A stretch of 7,330 bases of DNA from assembly GCA_002309335.1 (NCBI GenBank), contig DBXH01000035.1, positions 14,738 through 22,067 of the forward strand. Direction: 5' to 3'. Within the stretch, counting starts at the first letter, position 1. Every line of letters begins with the position of its first letter. The notes under the pieces were generated by a model that worked only from the letters and a program-made list of their open reading frames with translations, did not search any database and was not told the origin of the DNA. Both the position numbers and the translations under genes were made by a program. The DNA comes from Bacteroidales bacterium UBA1217 (GTDB taxonomy: Bacteria; Bacteroidota; Bacteroidia; Bacteroidales; P3). This document shows, piece after piece, positions 6,284 to 7,330 of the stretch.

Positions 6284-7330
6284 ATGAAAAGACACATCAT
6301 CTTTGCATTCGCACTTATCGTGCTTCCCCTCACCATGTGCAACGCGCAAGAATCGGTGGAGACCGTCATCCGCCGTTCGCGCGAGAAATGCCAGTCCATC
6401 CAAGGCGGACACTACGTGATGGAGCGTAAAATGAAATTCATGAGTGGAAATGACACAAGCTATCGTCGCTACACCTGCGACTTCAAGAAATTGCCCAACG
6501 ACACCATTATTGGAAAAGCCTTCTCTATGGTTAATGAACCTCAGGGGCACCCCGAATGGAACAGCCACATCCTCTATACGGGTAACGAGCTTGTCTATAT
6601 TGATGACACAGCCACCATACTCTCGTGTGCCCAATGGGCGGATGAAATAAAGACGAGAAGCCGCAACTTCAAATTATATTCCCCTTTGACGACTCAAAGC
6701 TGCTACCCCGTCCCCACCGAGAAGCAGCAGGCTGACAGCGACTATACCTTCTCCCTTTCAGAGGCCCTGTTGGACGACAAGCCCTGCTATCTGCTTGACA
6801 TCCTCGTGAAAATGGACACAACCCCCGACCCTTATTTCGGCATTGTCTGCATCCGATACGAGATGAACGTCTGGATTGACAAACGGGACTATATGCCCAT
6901 ACAATACACCGTGGCTTTCGACAACATCGACGGGCCGGACACTGTGTATCAATACGAGGAGTGCAAGTTGGTCTCGTTCGACCCACGGATTGACGAGTCT
7001 CAACTTGCTTTGGAGTCCATTCCATCCCATATAACGATGCAAGACTATGTGCCATACGAGGCTCCCGAGCCGTTGGCCGAGAGAACGTCGGCACCCGACT
7101 GGTCGCTGCCCACATTGACGGGCGACACCGTGCGCCTCGCCGACCTGCGGGGCAAGGTAGTGCTGCTCGACTTCTTCTACAAAAGCTGCGCCCCCTGTTG
7201 CGCCGCATTGCCTATCCTGCAAAGCCTCCACGAGAAATTCAAGGACCGTGGCGTGGTAGTGGTCGGCATAGACCCCTACGACGACCCCATGAAGGATGAG
7301 ATGGCCACATTCCTCTCCAAGCGCGGCATC
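6284..7330 (+). CDS. TlpA-type thioredoxin-fold protein with LolA-like N-terminal part (partial, 3' end missing)
   Basis: The frame is open from the ATG at 6284 to the window edge: 349 codons without a stop, so the C-terminus is missing. The N-terminus is a signal peptide (MKRH, hydrophobic core, CNA-Q cleavage after residue 21), so the protein acts in the periplasm or envelope. Residues about 22-265 are mainly predicted beta strands and resemble the LolA/RseB-like half-barrel found before thioredoxin domains in other Bacteroidetes proteins; this part is a tentative match. From about residue 270 a TlpA/ResA-type domain begins (APDWSLPTL, then VRLADLRGKVVLLDFFY), with redox motif C302-A-P-C305 followed directly by a third cysteine, C306. 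Such domains reduce or exchange disulfides outside the cytoplasm. It starts 23 bases after the PorT-like gene and probably shares its transcript. The redox direction and substrate are unknown; the cysteine-containing secreted neighbours are possible clients. Confidence 0.9.
   Translation, partial: MKRHIIFAFALIVLPLTMCNAQESVETVIRRSREKCQSIQGGHYVMERKMKFMSGNDTSYRRYTCDFKKLPNDTIIGKAFSMVNEPQGHPEWNSHILYTGNELVYIDDTATILSCAQWADEIKTRSRNFKLYSPLTTQSCYPVPTEKQQADSDYTFSLSEALLDDKPCYLLDILVKMDTTPDPYFGIVCIRYEMNVWIDKRDYMPIQYTVAFDNIDGPDTVYQYEECKLVSFDPRIDESQLALESIPSHITMQDYVPYEAPEPLAERTSAPDWSLPTLTGDTVRLADLRGKVVLLDFFYKSCAPCCAALPILQSLHEKFKDRGVVVVGIDPYDDPMKDEMATFLSKRGI

Noticed and set aside
6669..7208. Antisense open frames opposite the thioredoxin-protein gene (also 6758-7231)
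   Set aside because: The + strand frame from 6284 is open throughout, has a signal peptide and a TlpA domain, and explains this region; the antisense products are Arg/Cys-rich shadows.

Overview
The window looks like a piece of a Bacteroidales chromosome, probably Prevotella-like. The reasons are a protein with a type IX secretion system (T9SS) C-terminal sorting tail, a PorT-like outer-membrane protein, A-rich translation leaders without clear Shine-Dalgarno sites, and a roughly 580-residue phospho-sugar mutase of the kind common in this phylum. The genus is inference. Every gene I accept lies on the + strand.

Left part (1-1902): the last 19 codons of an unidentified gene, then 24 bases, then an intact phospho-sugar mutase gene (85-1827), closed by a strong intrinsic terminator (1866-1902). 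This is ordinary central sugar metabolism. A 282-base AT-rich gap follows (1828-2109). It contains the terminator and probably the promoter of the next transcription unit.

Right part (2110-7330, open at the edge): six genes in one direction, with overlaps or short gaps and no terminator seen between them. In order they are an ECF sigma factor; a 95-residue single-pass membrane protein overlapping it (candidate anti-sigma factor); a 182-residue membrane-anchored protein of unknown family, overlapping by 4 bases; a 673-residue secreted protein with a probable beta-propeller body and a T9SS sorting tail; a 226-residue PorT-like outer-membrane beta-barrel; and an exported protein with a LolA-like N-terminal part and a TlpA-type thioredoxin domain carrying CAPC, cut by the window end.

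Working model (inference): the sigma factor and its two membrane-anchored neighbours sense an envelope state and control a surface cargo, an outer-membrane barrel related to its export route, and a periplasmic thiol-disulfide protein. The two small proteins and the pairing of cargo with a PorT-like protein are the least familiar parts. No mobile element, tRNA, rRNA or CRISPR array was seen.
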